DNA of 13,143 nt from an uncultured Oscillospiraceae bacterium (GCA_934630555.1 CAKTXB010000034.1:1-13143), one strand, 5' to 3'. Shown: positions 1-7,694, numbered from the stretch's first letter. Program-made: numbers and translations. Notes: generated by a model not told the origin, from the sequence alone.

Positions 1-115
1 CCCCATTGCAGGCACTGCAATCTAACCCGTACAACCTAAAAGGTTGCAACAAACACAAACCACAGGGTACCGGGGCGAAGCCCCGCAAAATCCTCCCTTG
101 TGCCCCTGCGGGCGC
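1..115. repeat. Hairpin-dense intergenic spacer
   Basis: No gene is visible here. Four short inverted repeats follow one another: ATTGCAG/CTGCAAT (5-11 and 15-21), CAACCT/AGGTTG (32-37 and 41-46), CGGGGC/GCCCCG with a GAA loop (71-76 and 80-85), and GCCC/GGGC (102-105 and 110-113). In leftward transcription they lie beyond the terminator of the mutase gene. The segment 31-55 matches 11785-11809 at 19 of 25 positions by my alignment, and that second copy also lies just beyond a leftward terminator. This could be the edge of a dispersed noncoding repeat, but one window cannot show it. Confidence 0.45.
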
Positions 116-144
116 AAAAAAGAAGCGCGCCTTTCGGCGCGCCT
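116..144 (-). terminator. Intrinsic terminator of the mutase operon
   Basis: On the minus strand a 9-bp stem (AGGCGCGCC with GGCGCGCTT, one G-T pair) closes a stable GAAA tetraloop and is followed by CTTTTTT (plus-strand A-run 116-121). It starts 8 nt after the mutase stop codon. This is a textbook rho-independent terminator for leftward transcription. Confidence 0.9.
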
Positions 145-151
145 CTCTCTT

Positions 152-1861
152 TTATCCAAGCAGTCCTTTCATGGCTGCATCCATCTTCCGAACACACTCC
201 TCTGCCTCCGGCATGGATACCGCCCGGGCGGTATAGTAAAACTTGATCTTCGGCTCCGTGCCCGACGGGCGCAAAATGACGTGTCCGTGTTCGCCAAGCG
301 TCAGCCGCAGCATATTCTCCCGCGGCAGCCCGGTCGGCGTCTTTTCGCCTGTCGCCGCGTCGATGTCAAACCCGGTGCGGAAATCCGTCATGTGGGTCAC
401 GGTCAGTCCGGCCAGCTCCTTCGGCGGTGCGGCGCGCAGCTGCTCCATGAGCGCCATGCACGCCGTCTTCTGCTCCTCCGACGTGAACACCACATTTGTC
501 AGTCCGGTCGCAAAATAGCCATACTGTGCATACAGCGCATCCATGACCTGCCCCAACGTTCTGCCCTGCAATTTATAGCTTGCCGCCATCTCTGCAATGA
601 GCATGGCCGCCAGCACCGCGTCCTTGTCACGCGCATAACCGCCCTTGAGATAGCCGCAGCTCTCCTCGAAGCCCAGCACATAATCGTCCGCGCGTCCAGC
701 CTCTTCCAGCTCCAGAATGACGCCGCCGATGTACTTAAAGCCCGTCAGCACCGTCCGCATTTCGCAGCCATACGCCGCCGCAATACGGTCGGCCAGCGGA
801 GTTGATACCACGCTCTTTACCGCCACTGGGCGCGCCGGCAGTTTCCCGGCCTTTTTCAGCCCCTCCAGAATGTATTGCAGCAGCAGGCAGCCCATCTCAT
901 TGCCTGAGAACTTGCGATAGCCGCCGTTTTCCGGGATGGCCGCGGCAATGCGGTCCGAGTCCGGATCTGTTGCCATCACAAGGTCTGGCTGTACGCTATC
1001 CGCCAGCTTATAGCTCTCCGCGAATGCCGCCTCATTTTCCGGGTTTGGGCTGGGGCACGTTGCAAACTCGCCCGAGGGCAGCCGCTGCGACTGCGGAACA
1101 TGATATTCCGCCCCCAAAGTTTCCAGTATATGCGTCACCGGCTCGCCGCCCGCGCCGCACAGCGGCGAATACACCACCCGCAGCCGTGCCTTCCGCACAT
1201 TTTCCGGTGCGATGGCTTCCTGCTGGATACGCGTGTAGTATGCCTGCCATACGTTCTGCGCAATAAACTCCACCGTGCCCTGTTCCAGCGCCTGCTGGAA
1301 CGTCAGCTGCTCGGGCTGGAACAGGTCGATCGTGTCGATTGCTGCTGAAACCTTTTCCGCCGGTGCTTCTGTCATCTGCCCGCCGTCCGGGCCGTAACAC
1401 TTCAGGCCGTTATATTCCTTCGTATTGTGGCTGGCCGAAATGACGATGCCCGCGTCGCAGTGCAGATACCGCACCGCAAACGACAGCATCGGCGTCGGAC
1501 ACAGCCGGTCATAGACATACACGTGTATGCCCTTTTCCGCCAGCGCCGCTGCGCAGATCTCGGCATAATGCCGCGAATTGTTCCGGCAATCATAGCCAAT
1601 GGCACACGTCTTATTCCCCGGCGTTTCAGCCAGATACGCCGCCAGCCCCCGCGCAGCCTGCCGCACAGTGTAGTCATTCAGACACGCAATGCCCGCCGCC
1701 ATAATACTGCGAATGCCCGCCGTGCCAAACGTCTGCCGATGGCCAAAGCGCTGCTCGATCAGCGCCTCATCACCCGCCATGGCGTGAAGCTCCTCCAGAA
1801 CCGCACCGGTACAGTTTGCACACCAGCGTTCATATTCCCGTTTTGCTGCCTCGCTCATCAT
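152..1861 (-). CDS. pgcA: Phospho-sugar mutase (phosphoglucomutase/phosphomannomutase, PgcA type)
   Basis: Alpha-D-phosphohexomutase of 569 aa, which interconverts hexose 1- and 6-phosphates through a phosphoserine intermediate in the cytosol and so links glycolysis to glycogen, nucleotide-sugar and envelope precursors. All four family signatures are visible: the catalytic loop SASHNTKEYNG with the phosphorylated serine at about residue 144, the metal site DPDSDR at 299-304, the sugar-binding GFEESCGY at 397-404, and the phosphate-binding RPSGTEPK at 531-538. The length fits the roughly 570-580 aa Firmicutes PgcA/PgmB-like group and not the shorter GlmM (about 450 aa). The start is one of two tandem ATGs (1859-1861 or 1856-1858) with AAGGAG at 1868-1873 (plus numbering). 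It overlaps the upstream membrane protein by ATGA, so translation is probably coupled. Substrate preference (glucose or mannose phosphate) cannot be settled from sequence alone. Confidence 0.93.
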   Translation of the reverse strand: MMSEAAKREYERWCANCTGAVLEELHAMAGDEALIEQRFGHRQTFGTAGIRSIMAAGIACLNDYTVRQAARGLAAYLAETPGNKTCAIGYDCRNNSRHYAEICAAALAEKGIHVYVYDRLCPTPMLSFAVRYLHCDAGIVISASHNTKEYNGLKCYGPDGGQMTEAPAEKVSAAIDTIDLFQPEQLTFQQALEQGTVEFIAQNVWQAYYTRIQQEAIAPENVRKARLRVVYSPLCGAGGEPVTHILETLGAEYHVPQSQRLPSGEFATCPSPNPENEAAFAESYKLADSVQPDLVMATDPDSDRIAAAIPENGGYRKFSGNEMGCLLLQYILEGLKKAGKLPARPVAVKSVVSTPLADRIAAAYGCEMRTVLTGFKYIGGVILELEEAGRADDYVLGFEESCGYLKGGYARDKDAVLAAMLIAEMAASYKLQGRTLGQVMDALYAQYGYFATGLTNVVFTSEEQKTACMALMEQLRAAPPKELAGLTVTHMTDFRTGFDIDAATGEKTPTGLPRENMLRLTLGEHGHVILRPSGTEPKIKFYYTARAVSMPEAEECVRKMDAAMKGLLG

Positions 1862-2583
1862 GCCGTTTCTCCTTCCAATTTTGTATCATGTTTTGTTGGC
1901 CGCAGCGCCTGCCATGCGCACGCCAGCATCCAAAGCGTACCGCCAATGCACAGCACCAACGCATAGCCCGTCTGGTCGGCCATGGATACCGCGCCAAAGT
2001 AAATGCCCGTCAGGCTGAAAAACGCCAGTGCACGGCGTTTGCCCATATCAAAGCAGAACTGTGCCGCATGGAACGTTGTCAGCATAAACGACACCGCTGC
2101 AAACAGCCAGAAGCAATAATCCAGCACTGCCGGGTCAACCATCCAGCGGCGAAAATCGTAAAACAGCTTTGCCACGTAAAACAGCACCGCCACCACATAC
2201 GGCCACGCCGCGGGCCGCACACCAGCCGCCCGCTGTCCGCCTGCAAGAGCCAGACATGCACCGCTCAGCAGCCCCAATGCGCCCAGCAGCCACGCAAAGC
2301 CCGTGCTCTGCATCAGCATTAGAAACCCGCCCACGACGAGCAGCACGCCGCCCGCCACACTGAATGCTGCGTCCGGCAATGACCGCCGGAACAGCGCCGC
2401 ATATTCCCGCGCGCGCGGCAGCAGCAGACTGAACGCCAGCCAAAGAACTGCCAGCACCACCGAAAGTGCGATCAGCGCTCCTGCGCCGCCCCCGGCCACA
2501 TTTGCCCGCCGCAGCGCATAACCGGCGCACGCGCCAAGCACGGTCACGATCAGCATGGGCCTTGCGCCCGCTCTGTGTTTCAT
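1858..2583 (-). CDS. Polytopic membrane protein of unknown function
   Basis: I do not recognise this 241-aa protein. It is highly hydrophobic, with about seven or eight possible membrane segments at roughly residues 10-25, 34-55, 73-91, 96-114, 127-143, 155-172, 185-201 and 206-223, separated by short Arg/Lys loops (for example PRAREYAALFRR and DFRRW). It has a charged C-terminal tail. No catalytic or transport signature is evident. I chose the ATG at 2581-2583 because GGAGG lies 8 nt upstream (plus 2592-2596). A longer in-frame start at 2643 would be almost at the transcription start of the -10 element at 2651-2656 and has no ribosome binding site. Its stop overlaps the mutase start (ATGATGA), so the two are co-transcribed and probably co-translated. 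That does not by itself establish a shared function. Confidence 0.75.
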   Translation of the reverse strand: MKHRAGARPMLIVTVLGACAGYALRRANVAGGGAGALIALSVVLAVLWLAFSLLLPRAREYAALFRRSLPDAAFSVAGGVLLVVGGFLMLMQSTGFAWLLGALGLLSGACLALAGGQRAAGVRPAAWPYVVAVLFYVAKLFYDFRRWMVDPAVLDYCFWLFAAVSFMLTTFHAAQFCFDMGKRRALAFFSLTGIYFGAVSMADQTGYALVLCIGGTLWMLACAWQALRPTKHDTKLEGETA

Positions 2584-2591
2584 GCCGCCAT

Positions 2592-2596
2592 CCTCC
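2592..2596 (-). promoter_or_regulatory. Ribosome binding site deciding the start of the membrane protein
   Basis: GGAGG on the minus strand sits 8 nt before the ATG at 2581-2583. The alternative upstream ATG at 2643 has no such site, so the shorter protein is favoured. Confidence 0.7.
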
Positions 2597-2650
2597 GAGA
2601 TTTTCCGGGAAGCCCGCGTCAGACACTTTCCCGTTATTTTCATTTTTTAA

Positions 2651-2659
2651 AGTATACCA
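2651..2659 (-). promoter_or_regulatory. Extended -10 promoter for the membrane protein-mutase operon
   Basis: The minus strand reads TGGTATACT: a TATACT -10 box (plus 2651-2656) preceded by a TG extended -10 motif. No good -35 box lies 16-18 bp further upstream (best is TGTAAA-like). The predicted transcript would start near 2644, about 60 nt before the chosen start codon at 2583. It is divergent from the rimP promoter. Confidence 0.55.
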
Positions 2660-2794
2660 TAGCCCGCCTGGATTTTACAGCCCGCAGCGGGATAATTTTT
2701 CAGGAAAATTCTCATCCGCACGCTGTCCTGTACCCCCATTTTCAAAATTTCTCAAAATTTTCGCCGGGTTTTCGCAGTTTTTTTCATAAAATAC

Positions 2795-2823
2795 TTGCAT
2801 TTCCCATATATAGATGGTATAAT
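2795..2823 (+). promoter_or_regulatory. Sigma-A promoter of the rimP-nusA-infB operon
   Basis: TTGCAT (2795-2800), a 17-bp spacer and a perfect TATAAT (2818-2823). Transcription should start near 2830. Upstream lie A/T tracts, including a TCAAAATTT repeat at 2742-2750 and 2752-2760 spaced one helical turn apart, which could act as an UP-element or a bend. This is the only convincing promoter for the long operon. Confidence 0.85.
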
Positions 2824-2850
2824 TCAGGCATTCTTATAGTAGTTTTACTT

Positions 2851-2880
2851 GAGAGTGGGGATTCTTCCCCACTCTTTTTT
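2851..2880 (+). terminator. Leader attenuator hairpin upstream of rimP
   Basis: GAGTGGGGA (2853-2861) pairs perfectly with TCCCCACTC (2866-2874) around a 4-nt loop, extends by one A-T and one G-T pair, and runs straight into a T-run ending at 2880. It starts about 20 nt after the predicted transcription start and ends 18 nt before the GTG of rimP, so it lies inside the operon's own 5' leader and is not the end of another gene. No competing antiterminator is obvious. In Bacillus subtilis the nusA operon is known to be autoregulated by NusA-stimulated termination in its leader without an antiterminator, and this site has the same layout. Confidence 0.85.
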
Positions 2881-2898
2881 GCGAGAAAGGATGGTTTT

Positions 2899-3351
2899 GT
2901 GAAAGTCACACAGCAGGTCGCGGAGTTTGCCGAGCCCATTGTGCGCGCCCATGGCTGCACGCTCTGGGATGTGGAATACGTCCGTGAGGGCGGGCAGTGG
3001 TTTCTACGGCTGTATATCGACAAGGAGGGCGGTGTAAACATCGCTGACTGTGAGGCGATCTCCCGCGCCGTAGACCCGGTGCTCGATGAAAAAGACCCGA
3101 TCCCCGACAGCTACAGCTTTGAGGTCTGCTCCGCCGGTCTCGAGCGCCAGCTCAAGCGCCCGTCCGATTTTGAACAATTTCTTGGCAGTCCCGTCACCGT
3201 CCGGCTCTACACCGCCAAAAACGGCGCCAAGGAGCACACCGGCATTCTGCGCAGCTATGAAAACGGCGCCGTCAGCATTGAAATTGCCGGGAACATCATT
3301 ACGTTTGAAAAATCTGAGGTCGCGCTTGTGCGGCTTCACGCTGAATTTTGA
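2899..3351 (+). CDS. rimP: Ribosome maturation factor RimP
   Basis: Cytosolic factor of 150 aa that assists assembly of the 30S subunit. The N-terminal alpha/beta domain spans about residues 1-82, ending in the family hallmark CSAGLERQLKRPSDF (77-91). The C-terminal SH3-like barrel runs from about 95 to the end. It starts at GTG 2899, preceded by AAAGGA 8 nt upstream. An ATG at 2891 is out of frame and stops after three codons. It is the first gene of the operon, directly behind the leader terminator, and is followed 18 nt later by nusA. The length is normal for the family. Confidence 0.96.
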   Translation: MKVTQQVAEFAEPIVRAHGCTLWDVEYVREGGQWFLRLYIDKEGGVNIADCEAISRAVDPVLDEKDPIPDSYSFEVCSAGLERQLKRPSDFEQFLGSPVTVRLYTAKNGAKEHTGILRSYENGAVSIEIAGNIITFEKSEVALVRLHAEF

Positions 3352-3369
3352 CAGGAGGTATCCGAAAAA

Positions 3370-4518
3370 ATGAACGCCGAAATTTTTGCCGCTCTGGCGC
3401 AGCTGGAAAAAGAGCGCGGCATCCCGCAGGAATACATGATCGACAAGATCTCGCAGGCGCTGGTCGCCGCCTACAAGAAGGACAAGGAGGGTTACACCGA
3501 CAATGTCTTTGTGGATGTGTCCGACGGTGACATGAAGCTCTATGTCCAGAAAGAGGTCGTGGACGACGTCATCTCTCCCGCCACGGAAATTTCGCTTGAC
3601 GCCGCGCAGAAGATCAGCCCCCACGCCCAGCTGGGTGATCTGGTGAATGTCGACATCCGCACGCAGGCCTTTGGCCGCATCGCGGCGCAGACGGCCAAGC
3701 AGGTCATCATCCAGGGCATCCGCGAGGCCGAGCGCGGCATGGTCTTTGATGCCTTCGTTTCCAAAGAGCATGAGATCCTCTCCGCCACCGTCCTGCGCAT
3801 TGAGCCGAACAGCGGCGACATGATCGTCCGCATCGGCGGCGGGCAGGACCGCACCGACGCCATGCTGGCTGCATCGGAGCAGGTCCGCGGGGAACATTAT
3901 AAGGAAGGCGACATCATCCGCGTCTACGTGGTGGAAGTCCGCCGCTCCACGCGCGGCCCGCAGGTCATCGTATCGCGCACACATCCGGGTCTTGTCAAGC
4001 GCCTGTTTGAACTGGAAGTGCCCGAGATCGCCGATGGCCTGGTCGAGATCAAGTCTATTGCCCGTGAGGCAGGCTCGCGTACCAAGCTCGCCGTCTGCGC
4101 CACCGATGAGAATATTGACCCGGTCGGCGCATGTGTCGGCACGCGCGGCGCGCGCGTGGGCGCCGTTGTTGACGAACTGCACGGCGAAAAGATGGACATC
4201 GTCATCTGGTCGGAAGACCCGTGCAAGTTCGTCGCCTCCGCCCTCAGCCCGTCGGATGTTGTATCCGTCACGGTGCTGCCCGGCGCAGTCAAGGCCTGCC
4301 GTGTCGTCGTGCCTGACGATCAACTGTCGTTAGCTATTGGCAAAGAGGGCCAGAATGCCCGCCTCGCCGCCCGCCTGACAGGTTATAAGATCGACATTAA
4401 GTCCGCCTCTCAGGCCGCTGAGCTGCCCGACCCCGTGGAAGAAGCTGAGGCCGCCATGGCCGCTGAAGCTGCAGCCGACGCTGAGCCGGACGCGCCTGAA
4501 GCGTCCGCTGAGGACTGA
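3370..4518 (+). CDS. nusA: Transcription termination/antitermination protein NusA
   Basis: RNA polymerase elongation factor of 382 aa that stimulates pausing and intrinsic termination. The N-terminal RNA polymerase-binding domain is about residues 1-125, the S1 domain about 137-200, KH1 about 203-280 (GTRG at 257-260) and KH2 about 282-346 (IGKEGQNARLAARLTGYKIDI, with GKEG at 324-327). A low-complexity acidic Ala/Glu/Asp tail occupies 350-382. The two C-terminal acidic repeats of enterobacterial NusA are absent, as is usual in Firmicutes. AGGAGG at 3353-3358 precedes the ATG by 11 nt. The protein is the likely effector of the attenuator ahead of rimP. Confidence 0.97.
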   Translation: MNAEIFAALAQLEKERGIPQEYMIDKISQALVAAYKKDKEGYTDNVFVDVSDGDMKLYVQKEVVDDVISPATEISLDAAQKISPHAQLGDLVNVDIRTQAFGRIAAQTAKQVIIQGIREAERGMVFDAFVSKEHEILSATVLRIEPNSGDMIVRIGGGQDRTDAMLAASEQVRGEHYKEGDIIRVYVVEVRRSTRGPQVIVSRTHPGLVKRLFELEVPEIADGLVEIKSIAREAGSRTKLAVCATDENIDPVGACVGTRGARVGAVVDELHGEKMDIVIWSEDPCKFVASALSPSDVVSVTVLPGAVKACRVVVPDDQLSLAIGKEGQNARLAARLTGYKIDIKSASQAAELPDPVEEAEAAMAAEAAADAEPDAPEASAED

Positions 4519-4551
4519 CGCTTTTTATTCTGAGAAAAGGGAGGCATTCGG

Positions 4552-4824
4552 ATGCAGAAGAAAATTCCCCTGCGGCAATGCGCCGGCTGCCGCGAAATGA
4601 AGCCGAAAAAAGAGCTTGTGCGCGTTGTGCGCGCACCGGACGGCGGCATCTCGCTTGACTTCCGCGGCAAGGCGCCCGGACGCGGCGCGTATGTCTGCCC
4701 CAGTGCAGAGTGCCTGAAAAAGGCGCGCAAGGCCCGTGCGCTGGAGCGCAGCCTCGACTGCACCATTCCGCCGGAGATCTACGATGCGCTGGAAGCGCGG
4801 ATGGAGGAAGGCCTGCATGAATGA
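4552..4824 (+). CDS. rnpM: YlxR/RnpM family RNA-binding protein (DUF448)
   Basis: Small basic protein of 90 aa. Visible signatures are RQCAGCREMKPKKELVRVVR (8-27), with a CxxC pair (Cys10, Cys13), and GRGAYVCP (43-50), both diagnostic of the YlxR family. In B. subtilis YlxR was renamed RnpM because it modulates RNase P. Transfer of that role here is by family only. AAGGGAGG (4537-4544) lies 7 nt before the ATG. The last 8 nt overlap the ylxQ start, a conserved pairing between nusA and infB. Confidence 0.94.
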   Translation: MQKKIPLRQCAGCREMKPKKELVRVVRAPDGGISLDFRGKAPGRGAYVCPSAECLKKARKARALERSLDCTIPPEIYDALEARMEEGLHE

Positions 4825-5233
4825 AAAAGCTCTGCGGATGCTGGGCCTTGCCCGCCGCGCGCGGCTGCTTGACGTGGGAGAAGAACCCGTCGTCATTCTT
4901 TGCCGCAGCGGCAAAGCGCGGCTGCTCATTGTTGCATCTGACGCCGGTGAGCACACTGTCCGCCGCGCAGAGCATCTGTGCCGCGACGGTAAGCCCGCAC
5001 TCTTCCGCGCGCCGTTCACAAAGGATGAGCTTGGCGCAGCGCTCGGCTGCAACGCCTGCGCGCTTTGCGCGTTTTCTGACGCCGGCTTTGCTGCGTCGTT
5101 CCTGGACGCGCTCGAAGGTCCGGCCCGCAACGAGGTGCTGCTGGAAACGCTCCGGCAGCTTGATGCCCGGATGCGCCGCCGCCGTGATGAGGCCCGCGCG
5201 CACCGCAATAACGTGAAACATGGTAAAAAGTAA
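4817..5233 (+). CDS. ylxQ: YlxQ, L7Ae/L30e-like RNA-binding protein
   Basis: Predicted K-turn RNA-binding protein of 138 aa. The N-terminal part ([17 protein letters not shown], then [17 protein letters not shown] at about 31-47, then [10 protein letters not shown] at 68-77) matches the L7Ae/L30e fold as seen in YlxQ. The family usually has Gly after LARRA; here it is Arg. It is longer than the usual roughly 100-aa protein because of a basic C-terminal extension (residues about 110-138) rich in Arg and Lys, with [13 protein letters not shown]. The ATG at 4817 follows GAGGAAGG inside the end of rnpM and overlaps it by 8 nt, so translation is coupled. The exact cellular role in Firmicutes is unsettled. 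Confidence 0.88.
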   Translation: MNEKALRMLGLARRARLLDVGEEPVVILCRSGKARLLIVASDAGEHTVRRAEHLCRDGKPALFRAPFTKDELGAALGCNACALCAFSDAGFAASFLDALEGPARNEVLLETLRQLDARMRRRRDEARAHRNNVKHGKK

Positions 5234-5247
5234 CAGGAGGTGGCTGT

Positions 5248-7632
5248 ATGAGTATAGAAGTGAAGTACAAGATCAAGGACGTAGCCGACGACTTTGCCAT
5301 GCCGGCAAAGGACGTCATTGAGGTCATCGGAAAGTTTTATCCCCGGCCCAAGAGCAGCTCACAGAATCTTTCGGAGGAACAGCTGAACGTTGTGTTCGAC
5401 TATCTGACGCAGACGCACCAGATCAGTTCTCTGGAGGCAGTCTTTGCCGCTGCACCCGCACCCAAAGCGCCGGAAGCGCCGAAGCCCGCCGCACAGCCCG
5501 CACCGGCCGCTGCAAAGCCGCAGGCGGCCACACAGCCTGCGGCACCGGCCGCCGCAAAGCCGCAGGCAGGCGCACAGCCGCAAAAAACTGTCGCAGCCCC
5601 GGCCCAGAAGCCGCAGCAGCCTGCCCAGCAGAAGCCTGCACAGCCCGAGCGCAAGCGTGAGCGCCGCGTCATCGACACCAGCGCCGTCACCGTCAACGCC
5701 GACCGTTATGACGACCGTGTGGATTCCCTCGTTTCCGAACGTGTTCAAAACTATCAAAGCGGCAAGCAGAAGATCGGCAACAAGAATAAGAAACAGCAGC
5801 AGGGCCGCCGCTTTGGCAACAAATCCCGCTCTGAGGAACAGGAGAAGATGCGCCGGCTGCAGCTGGAGATCGCCAAAAAGGCGCCCACGCTCGTCAAGAT
5901 CCCCGATGAGATCACCGTGGGTGAGCTGGCTTCGCGTATGAAGAAAACAGCGGTCGAGGTCATCAAGTGCCTTATGAAAAACGGCGTCATGGCCACCGTC
6001 AACCAGACCATTGACTTTGACACCGCCGAATTTGTCGCCACTGAGCTGGGCTGCAAGGTCGAGCGCGAGGTCGTCGTCACCATTGAAGAAAAGCTGTTTG
6101 ACGACCATCAGGATACTGCCGAAGAACTCGTTTCCCGCCCGCCGGTCGTCGTTGTCATGGGCCACGTTGACCACGGCAAAACGTCGCTGCTCGACTATGT
6201 CCGCCACGCCAAGGTCGCTGCGGGTGAGGCCGGCGGCATCACGCAGCATATCGGCGCGTATACCGTCAAGGTAAACGGCCAGCCCATCACGTTCCTCGAC
6301 ACCCCGGGTCACGCTGCATTTACCGAAATGCGCGCGCGCGGCGCCATGTGCACCGATATTGCCATTCTGGTCGTAGCTGCGGACGACGGCATCATGCCGC
6401 AGACCATTGAAGCCATCAATCACGCCAAGGCCGCCGAGATCCCCATTATCGTGGCTGTGAACAAAATGGATAAGCACGGCGCCAACCCTGACCGCATCCT
6501 CACCCAGCTCACGGAACACGGCCTGACACCGGCCGAGTGGGGCGGCGAAACCGAGGTCTGCAAAATATCTGCCAAAACCGGCGAAGGCATCGACGACCTG
6601 CTGGAAACTGTCCTGCTCACCGCCGAAATGGAAGAGCTCAAGGCCAACCCGAATCGCGCCGGTAAGGGCACGGTCATTGAAGCGCGTTTGGATAAAAACC
6701 GCGGCCCAATCGCCACGCTTCTGGTCCAGAACGGTACGCTGCGCCAGAGCGACCTTATCATTGCCGGCACGGCTGTCGGACGGGTCCGCGTTATGACGAA
6801 TGACAAGGGCCAGCAGGTCAAGGAAGCCGGTCCGTCCATCCCGGTCGAGATCACGGGTCTTACCGAGGTGCCCGCTCCGGGTGATGAATTCAACGTCGTC
6901 GCAGACGAGCGCATGGCCCGTCAGCTCGTGGAGCAGCGCAAGCAGAAGATCAAGGACGACGCCAACCGCAACAACCAGAAGGTCACGCTCGAAAGCCTGT
7001 TCTCCAAGCTCAAGGAGGGCGAGATGAAGGAGCTGAACCTCATCGTCAAGGCCGACGTGCAGGGCTCTGCCGAGGCCGTGAAGGCGTCGCTTGAAAAGCT
7101 GTCCAATGAAGAGGTCCGCGTGCGCGTCATCCACGCCGGCGTCGGCGCCATCAACGAGTCCGACATTCTGCTGGCCTCCACGTCCAACGCCATCGTGGTC
7201 GGCTTCAATGTCCGCCCGAATGATCTGGCACAGGCAGCGGCCAAGCGCGACAAGGTCGATATGCGGATGTACCGCGTCATCTACGACGCCATCAACGAGA
7301 TCGGCGACGCCATGAAGGGTATGCTAGCGCCCAAATTCCACGAGGTCATCATCGGCCACGCCGAGGTGCGTCAGACCTACAAGGTGTCCTCCGTCGGCAC
7401 CATCGCCGGCTGCTATGTCAAGGATGGCAAGATCACCCGCGACGCGCAGGTGCGCGTGCTGCGTGACAACATCGTCATCCATGAGGGCGTACTCGGTTCG
7501 CTGCAGCGCTTCAAGGACTCCGTCAAGGAAGTCGCGCAGAACTATGAGTGCGGCATGTCCATTGACAAGTTCAATGACATCAAGGAAGGCGACATTTTTG
7601 AATGCTTCGTCATGGAGCAGATCAAAGACTAA
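5248..7632 (+). CDS. infB: Translation initiation factor IF-2
   Basis: GTPase of 794 aa that brings initiator tRNA to the 30S subunit and promotes 50S joining. It begins with an IF2-N-like domain (1-60). A low-complexity Ala/Pro/Gln linker (67-133) follows, with a 14-residue offset internal repeat of AAAKPQA at 87 and 101. A basic segment and a second IF2-N domain are at about 210-260. The G domain shows G1 GHVDHGKT (305-312), G3 DTPGH (351-355), G4 NKMD (405-408) and G5 SAK (441-443). Domains II to IV follow, ending in the C2 region ([17 protein letters not shown]) that binds fMet-tRNA. AGGAGG (5235-5240) precedes the ATG by 7 nt, and ylxQ ends 14 nt upstream. Confidence 0.98.
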   Translation: MSIEVKYKIKDVADDFAMPAKDVIEVIGKFYPRPKSSSQNLSEEQLNVVFDYLTQTHQISSLEAVFAAAPAPKAPEAPKPAAQPAPAAAKPQAATQPAAPAAAKPQAGAQPQKTVAAPAQKPQQPAQQKPAQPERKRERRVIDTSAVTVNADRYDDRVDSLVSERVQNYQSGKQKIGNKNKKQQQGRRFGNKSRSEEQEKMRRLQLEIAKKAPTLVKIPDEITVGELASRMKKTAVEVIKCLMKNGVMATVNQTIDFDTAEFVATELGCKVEREVVVTIEEKLFDDHQDTAEELVSRPPVVVVMGHVDHGKTSLLDYVRHAKVAAGEAGGITQHIGAYTVKVNGQPITFLDTPGHAAFTEMRARGAMCTDIAILVVAADDGIMPQTIEAINHAKAAEIPIIVAVNKMDKHGANPDRILTQLTEHGLTPAEWGGETEVCKISAKTGEGIDDLLETVLLTAEMEELKANPNRAGKGTVIEARLDKNRGPIATLLVQNGTLRQSDLIIAGTAVGRVRVMTNDKGQQVKEAGPSIPVEITGLTEVPAPGDEFNVVADERMARQLVEQRKQKIKDDANRNNQKVTLESLFSKLKEGEMKELNLIVKADVQGSAEAVKASLEKLSNEEVRVRVIHAGVGAINESDILLASTSNAIVVGFNVRPNDLAQAAAKRDKVDMRMYRVIYDAINEIGDAMKGMLAPKFHEVIIGHAEVRQTYKVSSVGTIAGCYVKDGKITRDAQVRVLRDNIVIHEGVLGSLQRFKDSVKEVAQNYECGMSIDKFNDIKEGDIFECFVMEQIKD

Positions 7633-7641
7633 AAATCGGCT

Positions 7642-7678
7642 GCTGTGCCGCCCGGCGGCACAGCGCCTGATGTTTTTT
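7642..7678 (+). terminator. Intercistronic hairpin with T-run between infB and rbfA
   Basis: GCTGTGCCGCC (7642-7652) and GGCGGCACAGC (7654-7664) form a perfect 11-bp inverted repeat around one base (effectively a loop of about 5 nt), followed after 8 nt by TTTTTT (7673-7678). The T-run is too far from the stem for a strong terminator. It may be a partial terminator, a pause site or an mRNA-stabilising or processing element that sets rbfA and downstream expression below infB. Confidence 0.5.
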
Positions 7679-7694
7679 CCACAAAGGAGGTACT

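Noticed and set aside
44..805. 253-aa open frame on the plus strand across the mutase
   Set aside because: Opposes the mutase with all its active-site motifs; Arg/His/Gln-rich translation typical of shadows.
2830..2898. Classical riboswitch in the rimP leader
   Set aside because: The leader is only about 70 nt, with one terminator stem and no room for an aptamer or an alternative antiterminator.
3004..4323. 439-aa open frame on the minus strand opposite rimP and nusA
   Set aside because: Antisense to two certain genes; composition (Asp/His/Gly/Leu-rich) is typical of reverse-strand artefacts in GC-rich DNA.
5359..7134. 591-aa open frame on the minus strand opposite infB
   Set aside because: It is the antisense shadow of a high-GC gene with clear IF-2 motifs; its Leu/Gly/Asp-rich, Arg-rich composition has no domain signature and there is no promoter or ribosome binding site.
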